A stretch of DNA of 64,000 nucleotides from CAJXYS01 sp913063035 (GTDB lineage Bacteria; Pseudomonadota; Alphaproteobacteria; Rhodobacterales; Rhodobacteraceae), in NCBI RefSeq assembly GCF_050586465.1, contig NZ_JBOCEG010000005.1:248001-312000 (forward strand), given 5' to 3'. The notes under the pieces are model-generated. The model saw only the letters and a list, made by a program, of their open reading frames with translations. It ran no database searches and was not told the origin of the DNA. Below, one piece after another: positions 36,227 to 45,160 of this stretch. Each line of letters opens with the position of its first letter. Position 1 is the stretch's first letter. A program made the translations under genes and the position numbers.

Positions 36227-37120
36227 ATGGTTAAGAAGGTTACGAAGGCGATTTTCCCGGTCGCGGGACTCGGCACGCGTTTCCTGCCGGCGACCAAGTC
36301 CATCCCGAAAGAGATCATGACGCTGGTCGACCGCCCGCTGATCCAGTACGCCATCGACGAGGCCCGCGCCGCCGGGATCAAGGAATTCATCTTCGTCACC
36401 TCGCGCGGGAAATCCGCGCTCGAGGATTATTTCGACAGCGCCCCCCAGCTCGAGGCGGAACTCCGCAAGAAGGGCAAGGACGACCTGCTCGATATCCTGA
36501 AGACCACCACGATGGACAGCGGCGCCATTGCCTATATCCGCCAGCAGAAGCCGCTCGGGCTGGGGCACGCCGTGTGGTGCGCGCGCCGGCTGATCGGCAA
36601 CGAGCCCTTCGCGGTGATGCTGCCCGACGACGTCATCGCCGGCGACGTGCCCTGCCTGGCCCAGATGGTCGAGGCCCATGCCGAGACGGGCGGCAACATC
36701 GTCGCCGCGATGGAGGTCCCGAGAGAGAAGGCCAGCGCCTACGGCCTGCTCGACGTGGGCGAGGAAAACGGGCCGCTCCTGTCGGTCAAGGGCATGGTCG
36801 AGAAGCCCCGGCCCGAGGATGCGCCCTCGAACCTGGCCGTGATCGGGCGCTATATCCTGACGCCCAACATCATGAAGAATCTCAACCGCATCAAGGCGGG
36901 CTCGGGGGGCGAGGTGCAGCTGACGGACGCCATCGCCGCCGAGATCGCGATTTCCGACGATGTCTACGGCTACCGGTTCCGTGGCCACCGGTTCGACTGC
37001 GGGTCCAAGGCCGGCTTCCTGCAGGCGACGGTCGCCTTCGGGCTTGCCCGCGAGGATCTGCGCGACGAGTTCTCGGAGTATATCCGCAGCGTCGCGGCGC
37101 AGGAAACCGCGGCGGAGTAG
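36227..37120 (+). CDS. galU: UTP-glucose-1-phosphate uridylyltransferase
   Basis: A 297-residue enzyme that makes UDP-glucose for exopolysaccharide, LPS and osmoadaptation. It starts MVKKVTKAIFPVAGLGTRFLPATKSIPKE (ATG 36227, with AAGGTGAA upstream). The G-x-G-T-R motif and PDDVIAGD are conserved, and the C-terminal QLTDAIA and FDCGSKAGFLQATV close the family profile. Supplies the donor for the neighbouring glycosyltransferases. Confidence 0.96.
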   Translation: MVKKVTKAIFPVAGLGTRFLPATKSIPKEIMTLVDRPLIQYAIDEARAAGIKEFIFVTSRGKSALEDYFDSAPQLEAELRKKGKDDLLDILKTTTMDSGAIAYIRQQKPLGLGHAVWCARRLIGNEPFAVMLPDDVIAGDVPCLAQMVEAHAETGGNIVAAMEVPREKASAYGLLDVGEENGPLLSVKGMVEKPRPEDAPSNLAVIGRYILTPNIMKNLNRIKAGSGGEVQLTDAIAAEIAISDDVYGYRFRGHRFDCGSKAGFLQATVAFGLAREDLRDEFSEYIRSVAAQETAAE

Positions 37121-37153
37121 CGGGCACGGCCCCGGCTGGCCGCGTCCCCGGCC

Positions 37154-38365
37154 ATGACCACGCGCTGCCTCGATATCACGCGTCTGGTCTCGCGCATCGG
37201 GCGCGGACCGCTGACCGGTATCGATCGCGTGGAACGGGCTTATCTGCGGGCGCTGCTGTCCCGCGACGATCCGCTGGTGCTGCTTGCCGCCGTGGGCGGG
37301 CGGTTTCTCATGCTGGACCGGTCGGCGGGCGTCATGCTCGACCGCCGTCTCGACGCCCCGCAGGACTGGGGGCCGATGGATCTGCGCGCGCTGATCGGCA
37401 GGGACAGCCCGGCCTTGCGGCGCCGCGCGGAGTCCGATCTGCGCCGCGCCGCGATCGATGCCGCCGGCCGGCGGGGGCTTGCGGCCTTGCTGGCGCGGCA
37501 TCTCGGCGGGGACGGGCGTTATCTGAACGTCGGTCACAGCAACCTGGGCGTCCCGCTCTTCGACGCGCTGGCGCGGCTGCCCTGGATCCAGGTCACGGTC
37601 TTCATCCACGACACGATCCCGCTCGATCATCCCGAGTGGCAGCGGCCGGGCATGGCCGCCGGCTTCGCGCGGCGTCTCGGCCGCGTCGGGGCGCGGGCGG
37701 ACCTGGTGATCTACAACTCGGCGGTCACGCGCCACCGCGCCGAGGCGCAGTTCCGCCGCCGCGGCCGGGTGCCGCCCGGTTTCGTCGCGCATCTCGGCCA
37801 CGATCCGGTCCCGCCCGGAGACCCGCCCACGCTGCGCCCGGGCCATCCCTATTTCGTAACGCTCGGCACCATCGAGCCGCGCAAGAACCACGCACTGCTT
37901 CTGGATGCCTGGGAAACGCTTTGCCGGGACATGGCGCCGGAGGCGGTTCCGCATCTGCATATCGTCGGGCGGCGGGGCTGGGCCAACGCGGCCGTTTTCG
38001 CGCGTCTCGATACGGCACCTTTCATGGGCCGGCAGGTCTTCGAGCACAGCGCCCTCGAGGATGCGGCGGTCGCGGCGCTGCTGCGCGGCGCGCGCGCGCT
38101 CCTGTTCCCGAGCCGGGACGAAGGTTTCGGCCTGCCGCTGGTCGAGGCCGCGGCCGCGGGCGTGCCGGCGATCTGCGCCCCGCTGCCGGCCTTCCGCGAG
38201 GTCATGGGCGGCTATCCGCTTTACCTGGACCCGGACGACCCGTATCTTTGGGCATCCTGTGTGCGCACCCGGGCGGCCGATCCGACGACGGCGCCGGGCG
38301 GCGGCGCGGGTCCGGTCGTACCGAGTTGGCGACAACATTTTGGCAGGGTCTTGGACCTAACCTGA
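37154..38365 (+). CDS. Glycosyltransferase family 4 (GT-B) protein
   Basis: A 403-residue GT-B enzyme. The C-terminal domain has YFVTLGTIEPRKNHALLLDAW and PSRDEGFGLPLVEAAAAGVP, the E-x7-E signature of retaining GT4 enzymes. The N-terminal half (DITRLVSRIGRGPLTGIDRVERAYLRAL) resembles GT4 enzymes of capsule loci. Acceptor unknown. It ends just before the next glycosyltransferase. Confidence 0.82.
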   Translation: MTTRCLDITRLVSRIGRGPLTGIDRVERAYLRALLSRDDPLVLLAAVGGRFLMLDRSAGVMLDRRLDAPQDWGPMDLRALIGRDSPALRRRAESDLRRAAIDAAGRRGLAALLARHLGGDGRYLNVGHSNLGVPLFDALARLPWIQVTVFIHDTIPLDHPEWQRPGMAAGFARRLGRVGARADLVIYNSAVTRHRAEAQFRRRGRVPPGFVAHLGHDPVPPGDPPTLRPGHPYFVTLGTIEPRKNHALLLDAWETLCRDMAPEAVPHLHIVGRRGWANAAVFARLDTAPFMGRQVFEHSALEDAAVAALLRGARALLFPSRDEGFGLPLVEAAAAGVPAICAPLPAFREVMGGYPLYLDPDDPYLWASCVRTRAADPTTAPGGGAGPVVPSWRQHFGRVLDLT

Positions 38366-38397
38366 CCCGGCCGTTTGTGCGCGTCGCATCGTGAGAA

Positions 38398-39417
38398 GTG
38401 TGCGTGGTGAGTGTTCTGAGGACCTATAGGCTCCGGCTGGAGCGCAAGCGGCGTCTGCTGAGAGCCGCGCGCAAATCCCGCGAGCTGCGGCCGGTCGCGG
38501 ACCGCACGGCGCGGATCCGGCGCGACGATCTTTTCCTGTTCTGCACGCTTCGGAACGAACGTGTCCGGCTGCCCTTCTTCCTCGCGTATTATCGCGCCCT
38601 CGGCATCGGGCATTTCCTGTTCGTCGACAACGGGTCGACCGACGGGTCCGGCGGCTACCTGGCCGGCCAGCCGGACTGTTCGGTCTGGACCACCGGCGCC
38701 AGCTACAAGCGCGCCCGTTTCGGCATGGACTGGATCACCTGGCTGCAGCGCCGGCACGGGCACGGCCACTGGACGCTGGTCGTCGATGTCGACGAGTTCT
38801 TCGTCTATCCCTTCTGCGAGACCCGCCCGCTGCGCGCGCTGACGGACTGGCTCGACGCGTCGTCGATACGGTCTTTCGGGGCGATGCTTCTGGATCTTTA
38901 TCCCGACGGACCCGTCGCCGAGGCCCGGTACCGCGCCGGCGACAACCCGGTGGACAGCTTGCCGTGGTTCGACAGCGGCAACTACACGATCCGGCCCAAT
39001 CCGGTTTATCGCAACCTCTGGATCCAGGGCGGGCCGCGGGCGCGCGTGTTCTTCCCGCACCGACCGGCCCATGCCCCCGCGCTGAACAAGATCCCGCTGG
39101 TGCGCTGGCACCGCTCCTATGTCTATGCCAGTTCCACCCACATGCTGCTGCCCCGCGGCCTGAACCTCGTCTACGACGAATGGGGCGGCGAAAAGGCCTC
39201 AGGCTGCCTGCTGCACACCAAGTTTCTCGACACCTTCGCGGACAAGGCCGCCGAGGAAAGCGCCCGGCGCGAGCACTATGCCGCCAGCCGGGAATACCGT
39301 GCCTATGACCGCGCGGGGGCGGGCACGCTCGGGTTCCGCACCCCCTGGTCGGAGCGGTACGAGGACTGGCGCCAGCTCGAGTCGCTCGGTCTGATATCGC
39401 GGGGCAACTGGGCATGA
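38398..39417 (+). CDS. Glycosyltransferase family 2-like protein (DNGSTDGS type)
   Basis: A 339-residue protein with GT-A features: FVDNGSTDGSGGYL and VVDVDEFFVYP (D-x-D) are the donor-binding motifs of the Glyco_tranf_2_4 group. The N-terminus is basic. Starts GTG 38398, 38404 and 38407 are all possible; none has a strong ribosome-binding site. Sugar and acceptor unknown. The next gene begins four bases before its stop. Confidence 0.78.
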   Translation: MCVVSVLRTYRLRLERKRRLLRAARKSRELRPVADRTARIRRDDLFLFCTLRNERVRLPFFLAYYRALGIGHFLFVDNGSTDGSGGYLAGQPDCSVWTTGASYKRARFGMDWITWLQRRHGHGHWTLVVDVDEFFVYPFCETRPLRALTDWLDASSIRSFGAMLLDLYPDGPVAEARYRAGDNPVDSLPWFDSGNYTIRPNPVYRNLWIQGGPRARVFFPHRPAHAPALNKIPLVRWHRSYVYASSTHMLLPRGLNLVYDEWGGEKASGCLLHTKFLDTFADKAAEESARREHYAASREYRAYDRAGAGTLGFRTPWSERYEDWRQLESLGLISRGNWA

Positions 39418-41117
39418 CGGTCGGTTTCGTCATGCTGGTGCACGAGGCGCTCGGGCGTGCCGGGCAGGTGGCGGCGCACTGGGCCGATCAGGGCAGCCCG
39501 GTGGTGATCCATATCGACCGGCGCGTGCCGCGCCCCGAGGCCGATGCGCTGCGCGCCCGGCTGGCCGACCGCCGGAACTGCCTGTTCTCGCCCGCGACGG
39601 CCTGCGAGTGGGGCACCTTCTCGATCGTTCGCGCGACCCAGGCGGCGGTGGCCGGGATGCTGGCCGAAAACCCCGGGGTCAGCCATGTTTTCCTGGCCAG
39701 CGGCGCCTGCGTGCCGCTCCGCCCGGTGGCGGATCTCGAGGCGTTCCTCGCGGCCCGGCCCGGCATCGATTTCATCGAGTCGGTCACCACGGACGAGGTG
39801 CGCTGGGCCGTTGGCGGGCTCGACCGGGAAAGGTTCACGCTGCGGTTCCCGTTTTCCTGGCGGCGGCACAGGCGGCTTTTCGATGGCCATGTCGCGCTGC
39901 AGCGCGCGCTGGGCGTATCGCGCCGCATCCCGCAGGGCATCGAGCCGCATCTCGGCTCGCAATGGTGGTGCCTGACCCGCCGGACCCTCGAGGCGATCCT
40001 CGAGGATCCGCGCCGGCGGGAATTCGACCGGTATTTCCGGCGGGTCTGGATCCCCGACGAGGCGTATTTCCAGACCCTCGTGCGGCGGCATGCCCTCAAC
40101 GTCCAGAGCCGGTCGCTGACGCTGTCTAAATTCGACTTCCAGGGCAAGCCGCATGTTTTCTACGACGATCATCTCGAGCTGCTGCGCCAGTCCGACTGTT
40201 TCGTCGCCCGCAAGGCCTGGCCGCATGCCGCCGGGCTTTACGCCGCCCTGCTCGCCCCGCCCACCCCATCCCGGCACCCGGCCACACCGAACCCCGGGGC
40301 GGTAGACCGCGTGTTCGCCCGCGCCCTGGCCCGCCGGACCGAGGGGCGCGCCGGGCTCTACATGCAAAGCCGATACCCGAACCGGGGCTGGGAAAACGGG
40401 CGCAGCTGCGCGGAGTATTGCGTGCTGCACGGCTTCGACGCCGTCTTTCCCGGCTTCGAGGCCTGGCTCGATCGCCGCAGCGACGCGGCCGTGCATGGCC
40501 GGCTTTTCGCTATGGACAGGGTGCATTTCGCCGGGGGCGCCGAAACCCATGCCGGCAATCTCGGCGACAATCCGCGGCTGCGCGACTACGATCCGCGGGC
40601 GTTCCTGACGAACCTGCTCTGGAACACGCGCGGCACGCGACAATGCTTTCAGTTCGGTCCCGAGGACAACCAGGCCATCACCCGCTTCCTCGCCGAGGAT
40701 CCGAACGCGCAGGTCGCGGTCATCACCGGGGCCTCGCTGATCCCGCTTTTCCAGGCCGGGCTCGACTTCGCGCGGACCCGCAAGATCGCCGCCCGCCACC
40801 AGCAGATCGAGACCGCCTTTCTGGCGTGCCTGCGGCGGTCGGGGAAAGGCAGGGCGCTGCGTGTCTGGACCCTGGCCGAATTCCTGGAGGACTGGATGAC
40901 CCATCTGGACGGCACCCTGGCCGGAACGGGCCTGGCCGCGGGCATGCCGCCGGCCGACGCGCCCGAGATCGCCTGCCTCGACGGGTTCGGCGCCTTCCTC
41001 GACCGCCTCCGGAACGAGGGAATGCACCCGCAGCTTTGCGGTGACATCGCCGCCATTCACCGGCTGACGGACGGGGGTGCGCCCACGCCGCGGCCGCGGC
41101 TCTCGGTGGTGCGCTGA
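39414..41117 (+). CDS. Core-2/I-branching (GT14-like) glycosyltransferase with lineage-specific C-terminal domain
   Basis: A 567-residue protein. The first 260 residues (FVMLVHEALGRAGQVAAHWADQGSPVVIHIDRRV, SPATACEWGTFSIVRATQAAVAGML, FLASGACVPLRPV, IEPHLGSQWWCLTRRTL, PDEAYFQTLVRR) follow the order of the beta-1,6-N-acetylglucosaminyltransferase family (GT14). The last 280 residues form a second domain I do not recognise. It occurs between another glycosyltransferase and a sulfotransferase, as in other Rhodobacterales glycan loci. Acceptor unknown. Confidence 0.8.
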   Translation: MTVGFVMLVHEALGRAGQVAAHWADQGSPVVIHIDRRVPRPEADALRARLADRRNCLFSPATACEWGTFSIVRATQAAVAGMLAENPGVSHVFLASGACVPLRPVADLEAFLAARPGIDFIESVTTDEVRWAVGGLDRERFTLRFPFSWRRHRRLFDGHVALQRALGVSRRIPQGIEPHLGSQWWCLTRRTLEAILEDPRRREFDRYFRRVWIPDEAYFQTLVRRHALNVQSRSLTLSKFDFQGKPHVFYDDHLELLRQSDCFVARKAWPHAAGLYAALLAPPTPSRHPATPNPGAVDRVFARALARRTEGRAGLYMQSRYPNRGWENGRSCAEYCVLHGFDAVFPGFEAWLDRRSDAAVHGRLFAMDRVHFAGGAETHAGNLGDNPRLRDYDPRAFLTNLLWNTRGTRQCFQFGPEDNQAITRFLAEDPNAQVAVITGASLIPLFQAGLDFARTRKIAARHQQIETAFLACLRRSGKGRALRVWTLAEFLEDWMTHLDGTLAGTGLAAGMPPADAPEIACLDGFGAFLDRLRNEGMHPQLCGDIAAIHRLTDGGAPTPRPRLSVVR

Positions 41118-42562
41118 TGGCAGGGCGATACGACGGGTTCGTGGTGCTGGCCGCGATGCGCACCGGGTCCAACCTGCTGGCGGACCGGTTGAACCAGATC
41201 GAGGGCCTGCGGTGCCACGGCGAGTTGTTCAACCCGCATTTCCTGGGCGCCCCGGGGCAGCAGGCGGCCTTCGGTGTCAGCCGCGCGGCGCGCGAGGCCG
41301 ACCCGATGCGGCTGCTCGCCGCCATGCGCGCGGCCACGCCGGATGCCCTGACGGGGTTCCGCCTGTTTCCCGATCACGATCCCCGGGTCCTGGCTGCCCT
41401 GCTCGCGGACCGGCGCTGGGCCAAGATCGTGCTCAGCCGCAACCCGCTGGAGAGTTTCGTCTCGCGCGGGATCGCCGCCAAGACAGGCCAGTGGCAGCTC
41501 ACCGCCGTGAAGACCGCGAAAACGGCAAGGATACGGTTCGACCCCGACGCCTTCGAGGCCCATCTCGGCGCGCTCGACGACTTCCGCCGCCACGTCCGCG
41601 CGGTGCTTCAGAAAACCGGGCAGGGCGCGTTCCATATCCATTACGAAGAGCTTGGCGACCCGGAGGTTCTGAACGGCCTCGCGCGGTTCCTGGGGGTGGA
41701 GGCGCAGCTGAGGGCGCTCTCTTCCCGCCTCAAGAAGCAGAACCCGGCCGATCTGCGCGAATGCGTCACCAATCCCCGGGCGATGGAACGTGCCCTGGCG
41801 CGACGTGACCGCTTCGGTCTGGACGATCCGCCCGAGTTCGAGCCGTCCCGCGGCCCGGCGGTGCCACGGATACAGGCGGGCGCCTGCGCCCCGTTCCTGT
41901 TCCTGCCGATCCTGGGGGCGCCCGTCGAAACGGTCGTGGACTGGCTGGCCCGCCACGAGATCGCGGCGGGCGGGGCCAGCTTGATGCCGGCCTTCGATCG
42001 CAAGGCCCTGCGGCAGTGGAAACGCCGGCACCCGGGCCACCGCAGCTTCACGGTGATCCGCCACCCGCTGGCCCGCGCGCATGAAAGCTTCTGCCGCTAC
42101 ATCCTCGCGCGGGGGCCGGGAACCTATGGTGCGATCCGCGAACGGCTTGCGAATCATCACGGCCTGGCCCTGCCCGAAGACCCGGCCGAGGCCGCCTACG
42201 ACGCCGCGGCGCACCGCGCGGCGCTGCTTGGCTTCCTCGGCTTCGTGAAGCGGAATCTCTCGGCGCAGACGGGTCTTCGCACCGATCCCGCCTGGGCGAG
42301 CCAGACCGCCCTTGTGCAGGGCTTCGCAGCCGCCGCGCCACCCGATCTGGTGATCCGCGAGGAGAGGCTCGCCGCGTCGCTGGCCTATCTCGAAGAGATG
42401 ACCGACCGGCCACATCTGCCGGTCGCGGGCGCGCCGCCGCCCCCGGTGGCCCCGGTCACCCTGGCCGATATCTACGACACCAGGCTAGAGGCCGCGGCGC
42501 GCGCGGCCTATCAGCGGGATTACATGATGTTCGGGTTCGGCGCCTGGGCGCCGCCGGGGTAG
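41117..42562 (+). CDS. NodH-like sulfotransferase with two related halves
   Basis: A 481-residue protein. The N-terminal half has the PAPS 5'-phosphosulfate loop AAMRTGSNLL (R15TGSNL) and the 3'-phosphate motif LSRNPLESFVSRGIA. The C-terminal half carries another 3'-phosphate-like segment, FTVIRHPLARAHESFCRYI, and may be a second domain or a partner fold. Probable reaction is sulfation of a cell-surface sugar. Coupled to the upstream glycosyltransferase (TGATG). CysQ in the same locus would remove PAP. Confidence 0.78.
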   Translation: MAGRYDGFVVLAAMRTGSNLLADRLNQIEGLRCHGELFNPHFLGAPGQQAAFGVSRAAREADPMRLLAAMRAATPDALTGFRLFPDHDPRVLAALLADRRWAKIVLSRNPLESFVSRGIAAKTGQWQLTAVKTAKTARIRFDPDAFEAHLGALDDFRRHVRAVLQKTGQGAFHIHYEELGDPEVLNGLARFLGVEAQLRALSSRLKKQNPADLRECVTNPRAMERALARRDRFGLDDPPEFEPSRGPAVPRIQAGACAPFLFLPILGAPVETVVDWLARHEIAAGGASLMPAFDRKALRQWKRRHPGHRSFTVIRHPLARAHESFCRYILARGPGTYGAIRERLANHHGLALPEDPAEAAYDAAAHRAALLGFLGFVKRNLSAQTGLRTDPAWASQTALVQGFAAAAPPDLVIREERLAASLAYLEEMTDRPHLPVAGAPPPPVAPVTLADIYDTRLEAAARAAYQRDYMMFGFGAWAPPG

Positions 42563-42569
42563 GCTGCGC

Positions 42570-43034
42570 CTACGCCGCCTTGGAAGATTTCTGTTCCGTC
42601 AGGACGGCGTAGAGCGTCGAGGGATCCTCGTTCGCCCGCAGCTTGGCGCAGACCGCCGCGTCGCGCAGCGTGCGCGAGACCAGCGCCAGAGCCTTCAGGT
42701 GATCGACGCCCGAGGCTTCCGGCGCGAAAAGCGCGAAGACCAGGTCGACCGGCTGGCGGTCGACCGCGTCGAAATCCACCGGTTTCTCGAGGCGCAGGAA
42801 CACGCCCCGCACGCCATCGAGGCCGGCGAGCCGCGCATGAGGCAGCGCGACGCCGTGGCCGACGCCGGTCGGCCCGAGGCTTTCCCGGTCTTGCAGCGCG
42901 TCGAACGCCGCGCTTGCAGACAAGCCGTAGGTCGTCGCGGCGAGTTCCGACAGGTCCTGGAGAAGGCGCTTCTTGCTGGTCGCGTTGGACGCGACCTTCA
43001 GCGCCACAGGGCTGAGGATATCCGAAATGTCCAT
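42570..43034 (-). CDS. ptsN: Nitrogen PTS enzyme IIA (PtsN)
   Basis: A 154-residue EIIA-Ntr that accepts phosphate from NPr and signals nitrogen and potassium status. The phosphorylated residue is His66 in GHGVALPHARL. DRESLGPTGVG and the C-terminal helix complete the profile. ATG 43034. Located 34 bp after hpf, the typical lptB-hpf-ptsN order, but without rpoN between lptB and hpf. Confidence 0.95.
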   Translation of the reverse strand: MDISDILSPVALKVASNATSKKRLLQDLSELAATTYGLSASAAFDALQDRESLGPTGVGHGVALPHARLAGLDGVRGVFLRLEKPVDFDAVDRQPVDLVFALFAPEASGVDHLKALALVSRTLRDAAVCAKLRANEDPSTLYAVLTEQKSSKAA

Positions 43035-43068
43035 CTCGGGCCTTTCAGGTATGCCGCCTTGGCGGGTG

Positions 43069-43644
43069 TCAGTCAGCCTTGCGGGGGTCGATCCAGCCGA
43101 TGTTGCCGTCGTCGCGTCGATACACGACATTGACCCCGTTATGTCCTTCGTTGCGGAAGACGAGCACGGGGGCCCCGGCCAGTTCCATCTGCATGACCGC
43201 CTCGCCAACGGAGAGCGAAGGCACCTTCGTCTCCATCTCGGCGACGATGATCGGCTGCAGCGACTCGGGTTCCGATTCCTCGGGTTCTTCCGACGAGGCG
43301 AGGATATAAGTGGAAGCCCCGAAGGATTCAACCGGGGCAGAGCGTTCGCGGTGGTGATTCTTCAGGCGGCGCTTGTAGCGGCGCAGCTGCTTTTCCATCT
43401 TGTCGCAGCATTTCTCGAAAGAGGCATAGATTTCAGTGGCATGGGCCTTGGCCTGGGCGGTCAGACCGGTGGACAGGTGGACCGTGGCCTCGCAGACATA
43501 TTCATGTGCGTCCCGCGAAAACACCACGTTCGCGTCGGTCGGGCGTTCCGCGTACTTGTTGACGACGGCCCCGAGCCCGTCCTCGACATGAGTCTTGAGC
43601 GCGTCGCCAATGTCGATCTGCTTGCCGCTGATTTGGTAAAGCAT
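43069..43644 (-). CDS. hpf: Long-form ribosome hibernation promoting factor (HPF)
   Basis: A 191-residue protein. The N-terminal half (ISGKQIDIGDALKTHVEDGL, CEATVHLSTGL, ASFEKCCDKMEKQLRRYKRRLK) is the 30S-binding domain; the C-terminal 60 residues (RNEGHNGVNVVYRRDDGNIGWIDPRK) make it the long form that dimerises 70S ribosomes into 100S. ATG 43644 follows GGAGG. A TATAAAAT -10 lies about 20 bp upstream, so the leader is short. Confidence 0.95.
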   Translation of the reverse strand: MLYQISGKQIDIGDALKTHVEDGLGAVVNKYAERPTDANVVFSRDAHEYVCEATVHLSTGLTAQAKAHATEIYASFEKCCDKMEKQLRRYKRRLKNHHRERSAPVESFGASTYILASSEEPEESEPESLQPIIVAEMETKVPSLSVGEAVMQMELAGAPVLVFRNEGHNGVNVVYRRDDGNIGWIDPRKAD

Positions 43645-43888
43645 TGTGCCTCCTCGGATTTATTTTATACGCGGCCCACGGCCCGGCCTGCCGGCGCGGC
43701 GGCGCCCGTGGCGGAGCATGGGTTGCAAGGCAGGAACCGCTGCCCGGGCCCCCGGGTCGCGTTCGGTACGGCGCTGTCGGAAGGGGCCGGTCGAACGATG
43801 GCGGTATGCACTCTCATTCCTAACATTTGGCTACAGTCGCGGGTCCGATGTCAACGTCTCACGGACGGAATCCACGCTCCGCGGCCGG

Positions 43889-44650
43889 TCAATAGATACG
43901 GAAATTCTGACCGAGATAGACCCGGCGCACATTCTCGTCCCGGACGACCTCTTCGGCGGTGCCGCTCATCATCACCGCGCCGTCATGCAGGATGTAGGCC
44001 CGGTCCACGATCTCGAGAGTTTCGCGGACGTTGTGATCGGTGATGAGCACGCCGATTCCCCGTGTCTTGAGTTGTGCGACCAGCGCACGGATATCGCCGA
44101 CGGCGATCGGATCGACGCCCGCGAAAGGCTCGTCGAGCAGCAGGTATTTCGGGTCCGAGGCCAGGCAGCGCGCGATTTCCACCCGCCGGCGCTCGCCGCC
44201 CGACAGCGCCAGCGCCGGTGCCCGCCGCAGGTGACCGATGGAGAATTCCGAGAGCAGTTCCTCCAGCCGTTCCCGGCGTTGCAGGCGGTCCTTTTCCGAG
44301 ATTTCCAGGATCGAGAGGATATTGTCCTCGACGGTGAGTCCCCGGAAGATCGAGACCTCCTGTGGCAGGTAGCCGATTCCAAGGCGCGCACGGCGATACA
44401 TCGGCAACACGGTCACGTCGCGACCGTCGAGCATGACGGTGCCCGCCTCTGGCAGAACGAGCCCTGCGATCGCGTAGAAACAGGTGGTCTTGCCCGATCC
44501 GTTCGGCCCGAGGAGCGCCGCGACCTCGCCGCGCTCGAGGTCGAGGCTGACGTCGCGGATCACCGGCTTCTTGCGGTAGCTCTTGCGCAGATTGTGGATG
44601 CGCAGCCCGCCCTCGCCACCGGCGAGGCTCAGGCCCTCGGGCGGCGTCAT
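43889..44650 (-). CDS. lptB: LPS export ABC transporter ATPase LptB
   Basis: A 253-residue ATPase that powers LPS extraction with LptFG. Walker A GPNGSGKT is at 48-55; signature LSGGERRRVEIAR; Walker B LLLDEPFAGVDP; H-loop ITDHNVRETL. It has the extended length seen in alphaproteobacteria. Four-base overlap with lptA. Last gene of the rnd-kdsD-lptC-lptA-lptB unit. Confidence 0.97.
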   Translation of the reverse strand: MTPPEGLSLAGGEGGLRIHNLRKSYRKKPVIRDVSLDLERGEVAALLGPNGSGKTTCFYAIAGLVLPEAGTVMLDGRDVTVLPMYRRARLGIGYLPQEVSIFRGLTVEDNILSILEISEKDRLQRRERLEELLSEFSIGHLRRAPALALSGGERRRVEIARCLASDPKYLLLDEPFAGVDPIAVGDIRALVAQLKTRGIGVLITDHNVRETLEIVDRAYILHDGAVMMSGTAEEVVRDENVRRVYLGQNFRIY

Positions 44651-45147
44651 TCGGACTCCTCCGGTTGCAGGATCGTGCGCACGCGGCCTTCCATGACACC
44701 GGTGCCCGACTGGAGATCGACGACGAAGCGTTCGCCGGAAAGCGCGTTGCGCCCTTGGGTCAGGATCACGTCGCCGGTCATCACCACGTCGCCCGAGGCG
44801 ATCGTGTAGACGGCATCCTGCGCCTCGGCCGCCTCGGCCCCGTTGGTCAGGACGACGTTGCCGCTGGCATGGAGGCGCCGGATCTCGCCGGTCGCATCCT
44901 CGGACCCGGCATATTCAACGCGGACCCGGTCGGCCGCGAGACGCATCTCGCCCTGGCCCACGACGACATTGCCGGAAAAGACGGCTATGCCGTCCGCCTG
45001 GTCCACCTCTAGCTGGTCGGCGGTGACCTCGACCGGCAGCGTCGTGTCGTGCTTCAGCCCGCCGAAGGGCACCTGCGCCCCTTGAGCGAAGACCTGCGCT
45101 GCGACCAGGAACGAAACCGCGACAGCGGCGGGGATCAGTTTCAGCAT
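44647..45147 (-). CDS. lptA: Periplasmic LPS transport protein LptA
   Basis: A 166-residue periplasmic bridge protein. Residues 1-21 are a signal peptide ending VFA-QG. The beta-jellyroll (OstA-like) core contains LEVDQADGIAVFSGNVVVGQGEMRLAADRVRVEY. It carries LPS between LptC and LptD. Thirteen bases separate it from lptC, and it overlaps lptB. Confidence 0.92.
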   Translation of the reverse strand: MLKLIPAAVAVSFLVAAQVFAQGAQVPFGGLKHDTTLPVEVTADQLEVDQADGIAVFSGNVVVGQGEMRLAADRVRVEYAGSEDATGEIRRLHASGNVVLTNGAEAAEAQDAVYTIASGDVVMTGDVILTQGRNALSGERFVVDLQSGTGVMEGRVRTILQPEESE

Positions 45148-45160
45148 GGAAATCCGTCGT

